From JBAXGW01 sp037139195 (lineage in GTDB: Bacteria; Bacteroidota; Bacteroidia; Bacteroidales; JAHJDW01), in NCBI GenBank assembly GCA_037139195.1, contig JBAXGW010000077.1, positions 1-18,988 on the forward strand: a DNA stretch of 18,988 nucleotides, in the 5' to 3' direction. The number at the start of each line of letters is the position of its first letter. Within the stretch, counting starts at the first letter, position 1. A program made the translations under genes and the position numbers. Of the stretch, positions 1-8,200 are shown piece after piece. The notes below the pieces were generated by a model. The model had not been told where the DNA came from. It did not search any database and was given only the letters and a program-made list of their open reading frames with translations.

Positions 1-100
1 TAAAGAAACTATTGGAATATGGCAAAATTGCTGCTTAAATATTAACGAAGTATTGCATAATATAAAATTTAGTTTTAAGCCATCCCAAGCAATAAATAAT

Positions 101-280
101 TAAATAAAAAAAGCGTGGGACAGTAACTGTGTCACGCATCTGAGGTCTTAGACTACCTTGCAAAAATGATAAGTTAAAGCCCACGCCATTTGGCGTGAGC
201 GTCTACTAACTTATTCCATTTTGCAATTTGAAAGTGTCTAAGTTTCAGATACAGGAATAAAAGCTAACGCTTTTTATTTT
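101..280. repeat. Palindromic element (REP-like or structured RNA)
   Basis: Seen in the sequence: 108-115 pairs with 268-275. A hairpin at 113-137 has an 11-bp stem with one mismatch and one G-T, and loop TAA. A long interrupted hairpin pairs 138-143 with 245-250, 147-153 with 236-242, 158-165 with 219-226, 169-175 with 208-214 and 182-187 with 192-197 (loop ATTT). The 3' end, 259-274, can form AAAAGC-TAAC-GCTTTT followed by TATTTT, which is terminator-like. On the minus strand the GC-rich tip is preceded by GTAG, as in REP elements mobilised by RAYT (IS200-like) transposases. The alternative is an independently transcribed structured RNA. It is not a tRNA, tmRNA or SRP RNA that I recognise, and no transposase is present in the window. 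The palindrome is certain; its nature is not. Confidence 0.6.
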
Positions 281-402
281 AAATAAATTTTTCTAATGTA
301 ATAGTTTGCTGTTGTTTGTCGCTTACCTCCTTTTTATATTTATACTTATTTACAATTGCAAAAATAATAAAATTTACGAATAAAAAGCCTATTTACACAT
401 TA

Positions 403-436
403 TTGCACTTAATAATCTATATTTTATTTAAATTTG
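403..436 (+). promoter_or_regulatory. Bacteroidota-type promoter for the LRR gene
   Basis: TAAATTTG at 429-436 matches the phylum's -7 consensus TAnnTTTG exactly. A TTG at 403-405 lies 23 nt upstream, slightly farther than the usual -33 spacing. The -7 box is 44 bp before the ATG at 481, which gives a short leader. Confidence 0.45.
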
Positions 437-480
437 CAAAATATTAGCTCAAAACATCATTGAATATAAAATTAAAACGC

Positions 481-1533
481 ATGAACAATTCAGCAAAAAA
501 ATCTTTAGCTATTGCATTAATAAATGTATTATTTATCACTTCTGTTATTTCTCAAAACGTGGTGATTCCTGATAACAATTTCAAAGCTGCTTTAATTGCA
601 GCACCAAATAGTGTGGACGTCAACACTGACGGCGAAATTCAATATAGCGAGGCTCAAGTAATTACTTCGCTTTATCTCATCAACAAGTCAATTACAAATC
701 TCACTGGAATAGAAGCCTTTAGCGGGCTAGAAGTTTTAGATTGCAGTAATAATCAAATTACTTCCTTAAATTTAACTAGCAATACGGCTCTGAAACAACT
801 TTTTTGCGGTTCAAATGACATCATTACTTTAAACATAAGTTCAAATGTTTTGTTAGAAGATTTATGGTGCTACTCTAACAATATTTCTACTATTGACATT
901 AGCACTAATACTGCTTTGCTTAATTTTTATTGTTATAATAATTTGCTAACGAGCATAAATACATCTAATAATACAGCTTTAGCCAAATTTGATTGCAATA
1001 ATAACGATATTACATCTTTAGATTTGAGCAACAACAATGCTTTAATAGAACTCGATTGCGATAACAATTTAATTAACAACCTAACATTTAGCCAAAACTC
1101 TAATTTATTAAAATTATGGTGTTATTCTAACAAACTTGTATCAATAAATGTAAGTAAAAACAGTGCTTTGCAGGAATTACATTGTTATAACAATTTACTA
1201 ACCTCATTAGATGTTAGAAACAATAATTATATTACTTACTTGTCTTGTGTTTCTAATCCTAGCTTGCAAAACATTTGCGTAAATAATACCCAACTTGGAT
1301 TAACCACTAGCAATCCAACTTCGTGGAAAAAAGACAATACAGCTACATGGAGCACAAATTGCACATCTGACATTGCTGATTATAATGATTTTAATAAACC
1401 TTTGACAATAATAAACACATTCAACCTACTTGGTCAAATTGTAAACTCAAATCAATTAGAAGATGGTATTTATATTAATCAATATAACAATGGAATGTTT
1501 AAGAAAATCATTATTTCAAGCCACAATAAATAG
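481..1533 (+). CDS. Secreted leucine-rich-repeat protein with EF-hand-like loop
   Basis: 350 residues from the ATG at 481. An in-frame TTG at 460 would add seven residues ahead of the signal peptide and is less likely. Residues 1-26 form a signal peptide ending in VISQN. Residues 46-57, DVNTDGEIQYSE, fit a calcium-binding EF-hand loop (D-x-N-x-D-G-x-I-x-x-x-E). About nine 21-residue leucine-rich repeats follow, from about residue 71 to 270, of the form ITSLxLSxNxALxxLxCxNN, each with a cysteine at the same place. The C-terminus (FNLLGQIV, GIYI, FKKIIIS) is a shortened version of a T9SS type A sorting domain without the usual NP start, so sorting by T9SS is plausible but unproven. This is a common Bacteroidota family, probably used for extracellular binding; the ligand is unknown. 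The gene stands alone, with its own promoter and terminator. Confidence 0.9.
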   Translation: MNNSAKKSLAIALINVLFITSVISQNVVIPDNNFKAALIAAPNSVDVNTDGEIQYSEAQVITSLYLINKSITNLTGIEAFSGLEVLDCSNNQITSLNLTSNTALKQLFCGSNDIITLNISSNVLLEDLWCYSNNISTIDISTNTALLNFYCYNNLLTSINTSNNTALAKFDCNNNDITSLDLSNNNALIELDCDNNLINNLTFSQNSNLLKLWCYSNKLVSINVSKNSALQELHCYNNLLTSLDVRNNNYITYLSCVSNPSLQNICVNNTQLGLTTSNPTSWKKDNTATWSTNCTSDIADYNDFNKPLTIINTFNLLGQIVNSNQLEDGIYINQYNNGMFKKIIISSHNK

Positions 1534-1625
1534 GAGACCAATTATAAATACTATTGATTTGTAAAAAAAATTACTTCGAAAACAATTTCAAGCATTTGTT
1601 GCATAAAAGTTATTAAAACATCTTA

Positions 1626-1658
1626 TTAGAAAGGCGATGGGTTTCATCGCCTTTCTAA
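1626..1658 (+). terminator. Hairpin terminator after the LRR gene
   Basis: A perfect 14-bp stem (1626-1639 with 1645-1658) contains GGCGATG/CATCGCC and closes a 5-nt loop, GGTTT. It lies 92 bp after the stop codon. There is no long T run after the stem, although the 3' arm itself ends in CTTTCTAA, so it may act as an RNA-stabilising 3' end as much as an intrinsic terminator. Confidence 0.65.
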
Positions 1659-1732
1659 ATATATCCAACTATATTTTAACCAACGTTAACATAATTTGTG
1701 TTTTTAGACCAATATAGTTATTCGTTCGGTCG

Positions 1733-1740
1733 TATATTTG
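1733..1740 (+). promoter_or_regulatory. -7 promoter element for the propeller gene
   Basis: TATATTTG matches TAnnTTTG exactly and lies 63 bp before the ATG at 1804. I see no clear TTTG at the expected -33 distance. The leader would be about 55 nt. Confidence 0.4.
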
Positions 1741-1803
1741 TAACTATTCCTTCAAACAATTTACATAATAAATTGTAATAATAACTTAACAAATAGCCGC
1801 CTT

Positions 1804-3933
1804 ATGAAAAAATTATTTACTTATCTACTTCTTTTAATTAGCATTCAAAGTTTTAGTCAAATTTTCGAAAATTATAATTTTGGAAACATCAAGCTAAACA
1901 GCAATTATATTCGATCACTTGCGAGCACACAAAACAATGATATTTGGATTGGAACCGATGGTGGAGGTTTATCGTATTTTGATGGCTCTCAATGGCAAGT
2001 ATTCAATATTTCAAACAGCAATATTCCTTCAGAAACAATAGACGCTTTAGCAGTTGATAAAAACGGCTTGCTGTGGGTTGGAACAGCTACTGGATTTGGT
2101 TCATTTGATTTAACAAATTGGAACATATACAACAGTAGTCATTGTTCGGCTTTATCATACCCTGTTAACAATATTATAATTGATACTGTCATCAACGTTA
2201 AATGGCTTGGAACATATGGTGCTGGCGTTGTTAAATTCGACGGTACTACTTGGACTGTTTGGGATACATTAAATAGCAATTTGCCTGATGTATATATAAA
2301 TGACATGACAATGGATGACAACAATACAATATGGGTTAGCACATCAAAAGGCATCGCCTATTTAGAAAATAACGATTGGATAGTAATTGATACTTCAAAC
2401 TCTGATTTACCAACTGACGACACAAAATCGATATTTGCCGATAGGAACAAAAATATATGGATAGGAACCATGGGATACGGCTTAGTGAAGCTAAGCAATG
2501 GAACAATGACAAATTACAATGCTAACAACTGTGGAATTGTGGGCGATTATGTTATCTCATTAGGACAAGACTTATCAGGCAATATTTGGGCTGGAACTTG
2601 GTCGGGGGTTAACAAATTTGATGGAGTTTCTTCATGGCAAAACTACAGCAAAGATAATATTAAAATCCCGTCAAATGATGTAAATGCAATACATGTAACA
2701 GCAAACGGAAAGGTTTTACTAGGAACTACCTACGGTTTAAGCATTTACAATGGAACTTTTGAAAATACATATATGGTTAGCAATGTTATTTCAGCTATAA
2801 CCGTTGACAATACTGGCAAAAAATGGTTCGGGACAATTGACGGTTATTATTATGGGGCTGGAACTGGAATTTGTTCTTTCGACAACAATAATTGGGATTT
2901 CAACAATATTTACAATAGCCAATTAGCCAGCAATGAAATTACATGCTTGGCTTCTGACAATTCGCTTTGGATTGGAACTAAAGATAGCGGCTTGGTTCAT
3001 CTAACTGGCAATACTTTCACAACGTACAACACACAAAACAGCCAACTACCATCAAATAAAATTAATTCAATTATTATAGCGCCAGATGGATCAAAATGGA
3101 TTGCAACAGATGCTGGCTTGATTAAACTTTCGGGTTCTACTTGGACACTTTACGACATGAATAATACAACTTTACCAGACAATGCAATCGATCGAGTTAT
3201 ATTAGATAAAACGGGAAATCTTTGGCTAACTATTTGGAATTTTGGGCTAGTAAGATACAATGGAAGTGCATGGAAGCTTTATAGCTATGAAAACGGGGAC
3301 ATTCCGAGCAACTTTATTAATTGTATTTCGGTAGACAGTTTAAATAATATTTGGCTAGGTACAAATGGCGAAGGCTTAGTAAAATTCAATCAACTAAGCA
3401 ATCAATTTACAATATTAAATTCTGATAATTCGGGTATATTAGAAAACTATATTGCAGCATTAGCAGCTGACGATACTACAATTGTAGTGGGTATGGTTCA
3501 GGGTGGATTATCTTTGCTGAAAAATGGGGCTTTTGAAAACTTCAATATGAGTAATTCTAATCTACCAACCGATTTAATTTACTCTTTGAATATTGACTCT
3601 GAAAGCATTTGGATTGGAACTTTTAATGGAGGCATTTCAAAAATGGCAAAACCATCTAATACATCAGCAACCAGCTTAATATCTATTGATAAACTCATAA
3701 ATATATCTCCTAATCCAACAAATAGTGAAATAAGAATCGAACTAAATAACTACAATAATCAAAACTCGTGCATGCAGTTGATTGATATATACGGAAACAT
3801 ACTAAATCAATGGATTTCAAAAACGAATGAACTTCCAAAAAGCATAGATTTATCTAAATATAGTAAAGGTGTTTATTTATTAAATTTATCAATTGATAAT
3901 CAATTTATTTCAGAGAGGATTGTTTTACAATAA
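1804..3933 (+). CDS. Secreted double β-propeller protein, T9SS type A domain
   Basis: 709 residues. Signal peptide at 1-19 (ends SFSQ). Fourteen 'two-component regulator propeller' (Reg_prop) repeats follow with a period near 43 residues. Their W-[IVL]-G-T cores start near residues 48, 91, 134, 177, 219, 262, 304, 341, 389, 432, 474, 517, 561 and 603. Most are separated by an N-S-x-L-P-S-x-x-I linker. That linker is missing between repeats 7 and 8, as expected if the chain folds into two seven-bladed propellers. Residues 630-709 are a T9SS type A sorting domain (ISPNPTNSEIRIEL, IDIYGN, KGVYLLNL, ERIVLQ). There is no transmembrane segment, Y_Y_Y domain or histidine kinase, so it is not a hybrid two-component sensor although it carries the same propeller repeats. 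The likely role is ligand binding at the cell surface or after release; the ligand is unknown. Confidence 0.9.
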   Translation: MKKLFTYLLLLISIQSFSQIFENYNFGNIKLNSNYIRSLASTQNNDIWIGTDGGGLSYFDGSQWQVFNISNSNIPSETIDALAVDKNGLLWVGTATGFGSFDLTNWNIYNSSHCSALSYPVNNIIIDTVINVKWLGTYGAGVVKFDGTTWTVWDTLNSNLPDVYINDMTMDDNNTIWVSTSKGIAYLENNDWIVIDTSNSDLPTDDTKSIFADRNKNIWIGTMGYGLVKLSNGTMTNYNANNCGIVGDYVISLGQDLSGNIWAGTWSGVNKFDGVSSWQNYSKDNIKIPSNDVNAIHVTANGKVLLGTTYGLSIYNGTFENTYMVSNVISAITVDNTGKKWFGTIDGYYYGAGTGICSFDNNNWDFNNIYNSQLASNEITCLASDNSLWIGTKDSGLVHLTGNTFTTYNTQNSQLPSNKINSIIIAPDGSKWIATDAGLIKLSGSTWTLYDMNNTTLPDNAIDRVILDKTGNLWLTIWNFGLVRYNGSAWKLYSYENGDIPSNFINCISVDSLNNIWLGTNGEGLVKFNQLSNQFTILNSDNSGILENYIAALAADDTTIVVGMVQGGLSLLKNGAFENFNMSNSNLPTDLIYSLNIDSESIWIGTFNGGISKMAKPSNTSATSLISIDKLINISPNPTNSEIRIELNNYNNQNSCMQLIDIYGNILNQWISKTNELPKSIDLSKYSKGVYLLNLSIDNQFISERIVLQ

Positions 3934-3961
3934 AAAAGGGCTTCAACAAAAGCCCTTTTTT
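3932..3961. terminator. Bidirectional terminator between convergent genes
   Basis: AAAAAAGGGCTT (3932-3943) pairs perfectly with AAGCCCTTTTTT (3950-3961) around a 6-nt loop, CAACAA. An A run on one side and a T run on the other make it an intrinsic terminator on both strands. It begins within the stop codon of the propeller gene and lies 60 bp past the stop codon of the minus-strand Spy-like gene. Confidence 0.9.
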
Positions 3962-4021
3962 AATTGTTTTTTTTCAATCTTCAAACCCTATATCACTCAA
4001 CATAACAAATTATTTAATTCA

Positions 4022-4465
4022 TTATTTTTGAGCAGGACATGGTTTGTTTTTTTCCATTTCTGCTTTATGCCTTCCTTTATTTCCTTTCATTTCTTTATCA
4101 TAAATTGCTCTTTGCTCATCCGTTAATATTTTTCTAATCTCCTGATTTATTGCCTCGTGCTCTTTCATCATTTTTGATTTAAGAATTGATATCTCATCTA
4201 CTTTTGCATTAATCAAATTAATATCTGAATTATTAGAAGTTCTCAATTCTTGAAGCTGAGCTTCTTTTTCGTTCAATAATCTTTTATTTATTTGCATTTC
4301 GTTTTTGTGTGATTTATGAATTTCTTCCATTTTCAATTTTTGCTCTTTTGTTAAATTAAGAATATTCATACATTTTTCATTTAAACTATCGGGTTTTTGA
4401 GCAAAAACAGAACCTGAAACTGTTACAAAAGCAAATGCTAAGACTAAATACATGAAAGTTTTCAT
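4022..4465 (-). CDS. Spy/CpxP-like periplasmic protein
   Basis: 147 residues from the ATG at 4465. A longer reading from a TTG at 4492 would put nine extra residues before the signal peptide and is less likely. The signal peptide MKTFMYLVLAFAFVTVSGSVFAQ would release a small helical, highly charged periplasmic protein. It has the two LTxxQ-type motifs of the Spy/CpxP superfamily (LTKEQ near residue 38, LTDEQ near 112). Between them lies a Lys/Glu/Met-rich stretch likely to form long helices. Spy and CpxP act as periplasmic chaperones or envelope-stress modulators; Bacteroidota members often appear as stand-alone genes of unproven function. It is convergent with the propeller gene and divergent from the dipeptidase gene. 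The C-terminus KPCPAQK carries a lone cysteine. Confidence 0.85.
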   Translation of the reverse strand: MKTFMYLVLAFAFVTVSGSVFAQKPDSLNEKCMNILNLTKEQKLKMEEIHKSHKNEMQINKRLLNEKEAQLQELRTSNNSDINLINAKVDEISILKSKMMKEHEAINQEIRKILTDEQRAIYDKEMKGNKGRHKAEMEKNKPCPAQK

Positions 4466-4502
4466 AATAATTTTTTTAAGTTTATAATTCAATTTATATT
4501 TT

Positions 4503-4510
4503 TAAATTTG
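4503..4510 (+). promoter_or_regulatory. -7 promoter element for the dipeptidase gene
   Basis: TAAATTTG matches TAnnTTTG exactly in the divergent spacer between the Spy-like and dipeptidase genes, 86 bp before the ATG at 4597. On the opposite strand a near match, with one extra base between TA and TTTG, lies at 4513-4521 and could serve the Spy-like gene. Confidence 0.35.
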
Positions 4511-4596
4511 CGCAAAATATAATTTAGTACTTTGACTTTAAAATTAAACAAAAGTTTAATCAAAAGAACATTTAAGCAATAAAAATTTTAAATACC

Positions 4597-5232
4597 ATGA
4601 AATATTCGATCTTAATTATTGCTGCTATTCTAATAGCAACAAGCAGCTGCAAAGAAAAATCTCATTTATCAAAAAATGAACAATTTATAAAAGACAGCAC
4701 CGATCTAATAAATGTACTTGAAATAATACCTAACATGGTGATTGATGTTAAATATGCTACTACAGAAAATCTTTCTGGTGTTGCAATATACCCAAATAGC
4801 AACTGCTATTTAAAGAAAAGTACTGCCGAGAAGCTTAAAAAAGCCCAAGCAGAAATTGAAAAGATGGGTGCTCGCTTAAAAATATTTGATGCATATCGTC
4901 CAATGTCCATTCAGAAAAAAATGTGGGAAATGATTCCTGATGAAAGAATGATAGCAAACCAATCCAATGGCGACAAACACAGCAGAGGTTCTTCTGTTGA
5001 TATTGCGTTAGTTTCAATTGATGGGAAAGACATTGACATGGGTTCATTATATGATGCAAGAATTCCTGAAGCAGAAAGACTTTGCCCTAGTATTGATGAA
5101 AAAGCACGAATGTTCAGAGAGATATTGAACCAAGTAATGACCAACAATGGCTTTATAGGTTCTGATGAGTTTTGGTGGCACTACGATGATATAGACTGGG
5201 AAAAGAACAAATCTCTAGATTACCCGCTCTAA
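4597..5232 (+). CDS. D-alanyl-D-alanine dipeptidase lipoprotein (VanX/DdpX family, M15D)
   Basis: 211 residues. The N-terminus is a lipoprotein signal with lipobox SSC (Cys18), which places the enzyme on a membrane facing the periplasm or outside. The family hydrolyses D-Ala-D-Ala dipeptide using zinc. Visible family signatures: DVKYATTENLSG (about 50-61), FDAYRP with the substrate-orienting Arg101, and HSRGSSVD with zinc ligands His128 and Asp135 at the canonical spacing of 7. The final motif reads DEFWWHYDD, with the third ligand His195. In VanX and DdpX the general base Glu lies three residues before this His (EWWH). Here that place is Phe192 and the Glu (191) is one residue earlier. With no VanA/VanH-like neighbour, recycling of wall-derived dipeptide is more likely than vancomycin resistance. 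The gene ends tail to tail with the 5234 gene, one base apart. Confidence 0.9.
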   Translation: MKYSILIIAAILIATSSCKEKSHLSKNEQFIKDSTDLINVLEIIPNMVIDVKYATTENLSGVAIYPNSNCYLKKSTAEKLKKAQAEIEKMGARLKIFDAYRPMSIQKKMWEMIPDERMIANQSNGDKHSRGSSVDIALVSIDGKDIDMGSLYDARIPEAERLCPSIDEKARMFREILNQVMTNNGFIGSDEFWWHYDDIDWEKNKSLDYPL

Positions 5233-5233
5233 A

Positions 5234-8200
5234 TTATCGAATCAATGTTACTGTTCCAACCTTTTTAAAACCCTGAGCTCCTCTAATTTTAACATCTAAT
5301 TCATACACATAAGCGTCTACAAGGCATTCATTACCTTTTAAATCTTTGCCGTTCCATTTATTGCTAATCTCATTCGATTCAAAAACCAATCCACCCCACC
5401 TATTAAATATTTTAAAACTATAACTCTCAGCACCGTATATTTCAGGCTCAAAATAATCATTTAAAAAGTCATTATCAGGAGTAAACGAATTAGGTACGAA
5501 GACCTGAAGTGGCGAATATACTGTTAAGGTTCTCATTACTGTGTCAATACAACCATTTCCATCTATGCCTGTGAGTTGAATATTATAATTGCCGTATTCT
5601 GAATAATGATGTGATGCTGAAACTTCTGTGGCACTTGCTCCATCACCAAAACCCCAAATCCAACTTTCAATAATATCTGGTGATGACCCATAAAAATTCA
5701 CATCAGAACCCATTTGATCCATATTAAAATTAACTGTTGGAGGGTTGAAAACATTTACAAATTTAGTAATAGTATCAGTGCAGCCAGAAGAATAAACAAC
5801 GGACAATGTTACAGGGTAAATACCAGAAGAGGTATAATTGTGCTGAACAAAACTAGTATCAGAAACTCCTCCATCGCCAAATTCCCAAGACCATTGAATA
5901 ATTGAATCAAGCGTTTGATTTGAATTATCGATAAATTTAGCTGTATTACCTATACATACATCATTATAGAAGAAATTTGCTTGTGCAACGTTATTTACAT
6001 TAACCACAAGTGTGTCAATATCAGAACATGCTCCATTATAAGCAGTCAATATATAAGTGGTTGTTACAATTGGGCTTGCTATTGGATTTGCAATATTATC
6101 ATCATTCATAGTAGAACCAGGTGCCCATTTATAAGTTGAACCACCAGTAGCATTTAATTGAACAGATGAGTTCTTACAAATCAAAGTATCAATTCCTGCA
6201 TTTGCTTGTGGAACTGAAACAACTGTTATAGTTACATCTTTATTTGCACTACAGCCAAGAGTATCAGAAACTACTACATTATATATTGTCGTACCACTAG
6301 GACCAGCACTTGGATCAAATACAGAAGCATTTGACAAACCAGTAGAAGGCGTCCACGCATTTATTAAATTCGGATAATTTGTTTGCAATTTTATTGAATC
6401 CCCCTTACAAATTGAGGTATCGGCACTAACAACTAAATTTATTTGATTAGATACAGTTACTTTAACGGTGTCAATATCACTACAATTAAACTGGTTTGAA
6501 ACAATAACAGTAAAAGTTGTTGTAACCGATGGTGAAACAATAGGATTATTAATGCTTACACTGTTTATAGATGCGCTGCCATTGTTATCCCACAAATATG
6601 AAGTTCCACCATTAGCATTGAGTTGCGAACTTGCACCATAGCATATTGTAATATCAGAGCCAGCATCAGCAACAATCATTGGATGAACATTAACAATTAC
6701 GCTATCTTTCCCACTGCATCCAGAATTATCAGAAGATGTAACATAGAATTTTGTTGTATTTACAGGAAAAGCAAACGGATTATAAATATTAGCATTTGTT
6801 AACGTAGCAGCAGGCGACCAAGTATAGTTTGTTCCTCCAACTGCACTTAGTTGAACAGAATCTCCTGCACATATATTTTTATCTAAGCCTGCATCTACGG
6901 TCAAAACAGTTCCTACTGTTATACTAACGCTACTATTAGCTGTACATCCATTTATATCTGTTCCAGTAACATTATACACAATAGAAGAATTGGGAGTAGC
7001 AATGGGATTATATATATTTGCATTAGACAAACCGGTTGTTGGTGCCCATATATAATCAACTCCACCAGTAGCACTTAATTGAATTGATCCATTGCTGCAT
7101 ATTGTTTGATTTGAGCCAGCACTAACTGATGGGATAGGATTCACAAACACCACAACACTATCAGTACCTGCACAACCACTGCCATCTGACGAAACTAAGA
7201 CATAAGTTGTAGTTGTTACTGGAGATGCAATCGGATTAAAAACAGAATTACTTGATAAATTTGAATTTGGACTCCATGAAAAACTAGTTCCACCCGTAGC
7301 AGATAATTGAACCGAAGTACCTGAACAAATTGCGGTATCTAGTCCAGCATTAACGGTTAAGTTGCTTCCTACAGTTATTACTAATGAGTCTAAATATTCG
7401 CAACCTATATGATCAATAATATTTGCGTAATAAGTAGTTGTTACAGATGGGCTAGCAATTGGGTTATTTGAATTAGTATTTGATAGACCAATTGAAGGAG
7501 ACCAAGCATAGCTAATACCACCTACAGCATTGAACTGCACATAACCTCCTGAACATATCCCCGCATTAGCCCCTGCATCAGCATTTGACGGGTTAATGGT
7601 AACAATTACACTATCAATAGAAGCACAAGAAGCACCAGAGAGAGCTGTAACTTTATAGATAGTTGTAACAGATGGATAAACAAGTGGCGTAGAAGTTGTA
7701 TTATTAACAATTGGAGTTCCAGACCAAGTGTAACTTGTTCCTCCATTAACAAAAAGCGTTATCGTGTCGCCCTTACAAATAGTAGTATCTTGTGTATGCG
7801 TTAATACTGCCCCATTATCTACAGTAACCTTAATTGAAGCTGTAGATTGACAACTTCCACCTGTAGTTGCTGTAACAGTATACGAAGATGTTGTTGTTGG
7901 GCTAACAGTTGGATTCGACAAGGTATTATTTGGAGCTGGAATATTTGAAGACCAAGTATAGCTAGTTCCACCCGAAACCGTTAATTGAGTTGAAGATCCA
8001 TTGCAGATTGTTACGTCTGAAGAAGCATTAATAACAGGTGGGGCTGTAATATTAATTACAATATCGGAGGTATTTGTGCAGCCATAAGAATCTGTTCCAG
8101 TAACAAAATATGTTCTAGTAACTGTTGGACAAGCCTGTGGATTAGCAATATTAGCATTGTTTAAATTTGTAATTGGAGACCAAACATAAGAAACACCGCC

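Larger units (their letters stand above)
1..480. other. Left-edge non-coding region
   Basis: No convincing complete gene lies here. Bases 1-100 stay open in two forward frames that enter from outside the window (stops at 36-38 and 101-103), so the end of an upstream gene may be present, but neither reading can be favoured. Bases 101-280 hold a palindromic element described separately. Bases 281-428 are AT-rich with no structure I can support. A promoter-like -7 box lies at 429-436. Confidence 0.6.

Noticed and set aside
2..103. Frame open from the left edge to TAA at 101-103 (33 codons), possible end of an upstream gene
   Set aside because: A second frame ends at 36-38 with equally plausible codons, there is no recognisable motif, and the beginning is outside the window.
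750..1250. 63-bp periodic repeats that could suggest a CRISPR-like or satellite array
   Set aside because: The period is 21 codons of leucine-rich repeats. The DNA copies diverge and stay in frame, with no identical repeats or spacers.
3893..4126. Plus-strand open frame of 77 codons across the terminator
   Set aside because: It overlaps the end of the propeller gene, a strong bidirectional terminator and the Spy-like gene in antisense.
4597..5232. Vancomycin-resistance vanX
   Set aside because: The family match is to D-Ala-D-Ala dipeptidases in general. There is no vanH, vanA or vanRS-like gene nearby and the protein is a lipoprotein.
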